From UBA6165 sp044233745 (lineage in GTDB: Bacteria > Bacteroidota > Bacteroidia > Flavobacteriales_D > Crocinitomicaceae), in NCBI GenBank assembly GCA_044233745.1, contig JBIIJN010000041.1:1-22721 (forward strand): a DNA stretch of 22,721 bases, given 5' to 3'. How positions within the stretch are numbered: position 1 is the stretch's first letter; each line of letters opens with the position of its first letter. The notes under the pieces are model-generated. The model ran no database searches. It saw only the letters and a program-made list of their open reading frames with translations, and was not told the origin of the DNA. The position numbers and the translations under genes are program-made. This document shows, piece by piece, positions 22,530 to 22,721 of the stretch.

Positions 22530-22721
22530 GGGGCATTCCCAATCCCAGTTCTACCTTTCCGAAGTTTGGGATATGGAAGGCGGAACAATGCCATTTTTTT
22601 ATAAAAATGCTTCCACAACAGACGACCAAAGAAATGTGTATGTGGTTGGTTCTACAAACAATGGGAGCAATGGCAACGACATTTTAATTCAAAAATTCAA
22701 CAAACTTGGCGACTTACTTTG
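22507..22721 (+). CDS. Secreted SBBP-type beta-propeller protein, 3' end outside window
   Basis: The frame runs open from just upstream of the repeat (22465) to the end of the window. The only ATG in this frame is at 22507 (MLIFGSFKGHSQ), which leaves a shortened hydrophobic start. The preferred biological start is probably 22452, out of frame in this copy. The visible residues include DDQRNVYVVGST, NGSNGNDILIQKFN and KLGDLL, which form an SBBP/beta-propeller repeat unit (x-NVYVxGxT...DxxxxKxxxxG). SBBP proteins in Bacteroidota are usually large, exported and often carry a type IX secretion C-terminal signal; that end is beyond the window. Read with eight repeat units, the N-terminus would be a good signal peptide ending near GSFKGHSQ/SQF. 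Whether translation can start at 22507 is unknown. Confidence 0.75.
   Translation, partial: MLIFGSFKGHSQSQFYLSEVWDMEGGTMPFFYKNASTTDDQRNVYVVGSTNNGSNGNDILIQKFNKLGDLL

Overview
The window comes from an AT-rich member of the Bacteroidota. Three lines support this. Many genes are preceded by the Bacteroidota promoter element TAnnTTTG, often with a TTG/TTTG box about 19-21 bases upstream, and Shine-Dalgarno sequences are largely absent. Several families are typical of the phylum: the acidic protein at 11000, the GreA-like protein at 18596, the CarboxypepD_reg-like protein at 19708, MnmD, long urocanate hydratase and an SBBP beta-propeller protein. The gene content is otherwise chromosomal housekeeping. 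I cannot place it reliably below phylum level. No IS element, phage gene, CRISPR array, rRNA or tRNA was seen.

Layout. Bases 1-7861 are plus-strand genes: the 3' part of a HEAT-like protein, carA (pyrimidine/arginine), eno (glycolysis), hutU (histidine breakdown) and lpd (E3 of 2-oxoacid dehydrogenases). lpd is followed closely by lhgO (L-2-hydroxyglutarate oxidase). A possible small RNA with its own promoter and terminator lies between lhgO and the convergent bioB. Next come a 5-formyl-THF cyclo-ligase and the acidic protein (plus), which face an idh-mnmD pair (minus). After a 446-base gap is a small secreted protein with a near-ideal promoter and terminator. It converges on a minus-strand cluster TPR protein-ribH-glmM-trmD (4-base gap, 40-base gap, 4-base overlap). 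A GreA-like gene diverges from that cluster. A rhodanese lipoprotein and a CarboxypepD_reg-like secreted protein (both minus) follow, then mnmA and a DUF486 membrane protein (plus). The window ends in the start of a secreted SBBP gene.

Functional links. IDH, Lpd and LhgO all act around 2-oxoglutarate, and histidine breakdown through HutU ends in glutamate. MnmA and MnmD both modify U34 of tRNA, and TrmD modifies G37.

Most notable observation. At 22468-22502 seven copies of the pentamer CTATC lie inside the signal-peptide codons of the SBBP gene. In this copy the upstream ATG codons run out of frame and stop at 22529. Adding one unit or removing two would join them to the SBBP frame and give a good signal peptide. 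This looks like a phase-variable (contingency) locus for a surface or secreted protein, seen in its OFF state or using an internal ATG. Secondary observations are the candidate small RNA at about 9183-9272, an inverted-repeat array ahead of eno, and a TAACGG operator-like array ahead of mnmA.
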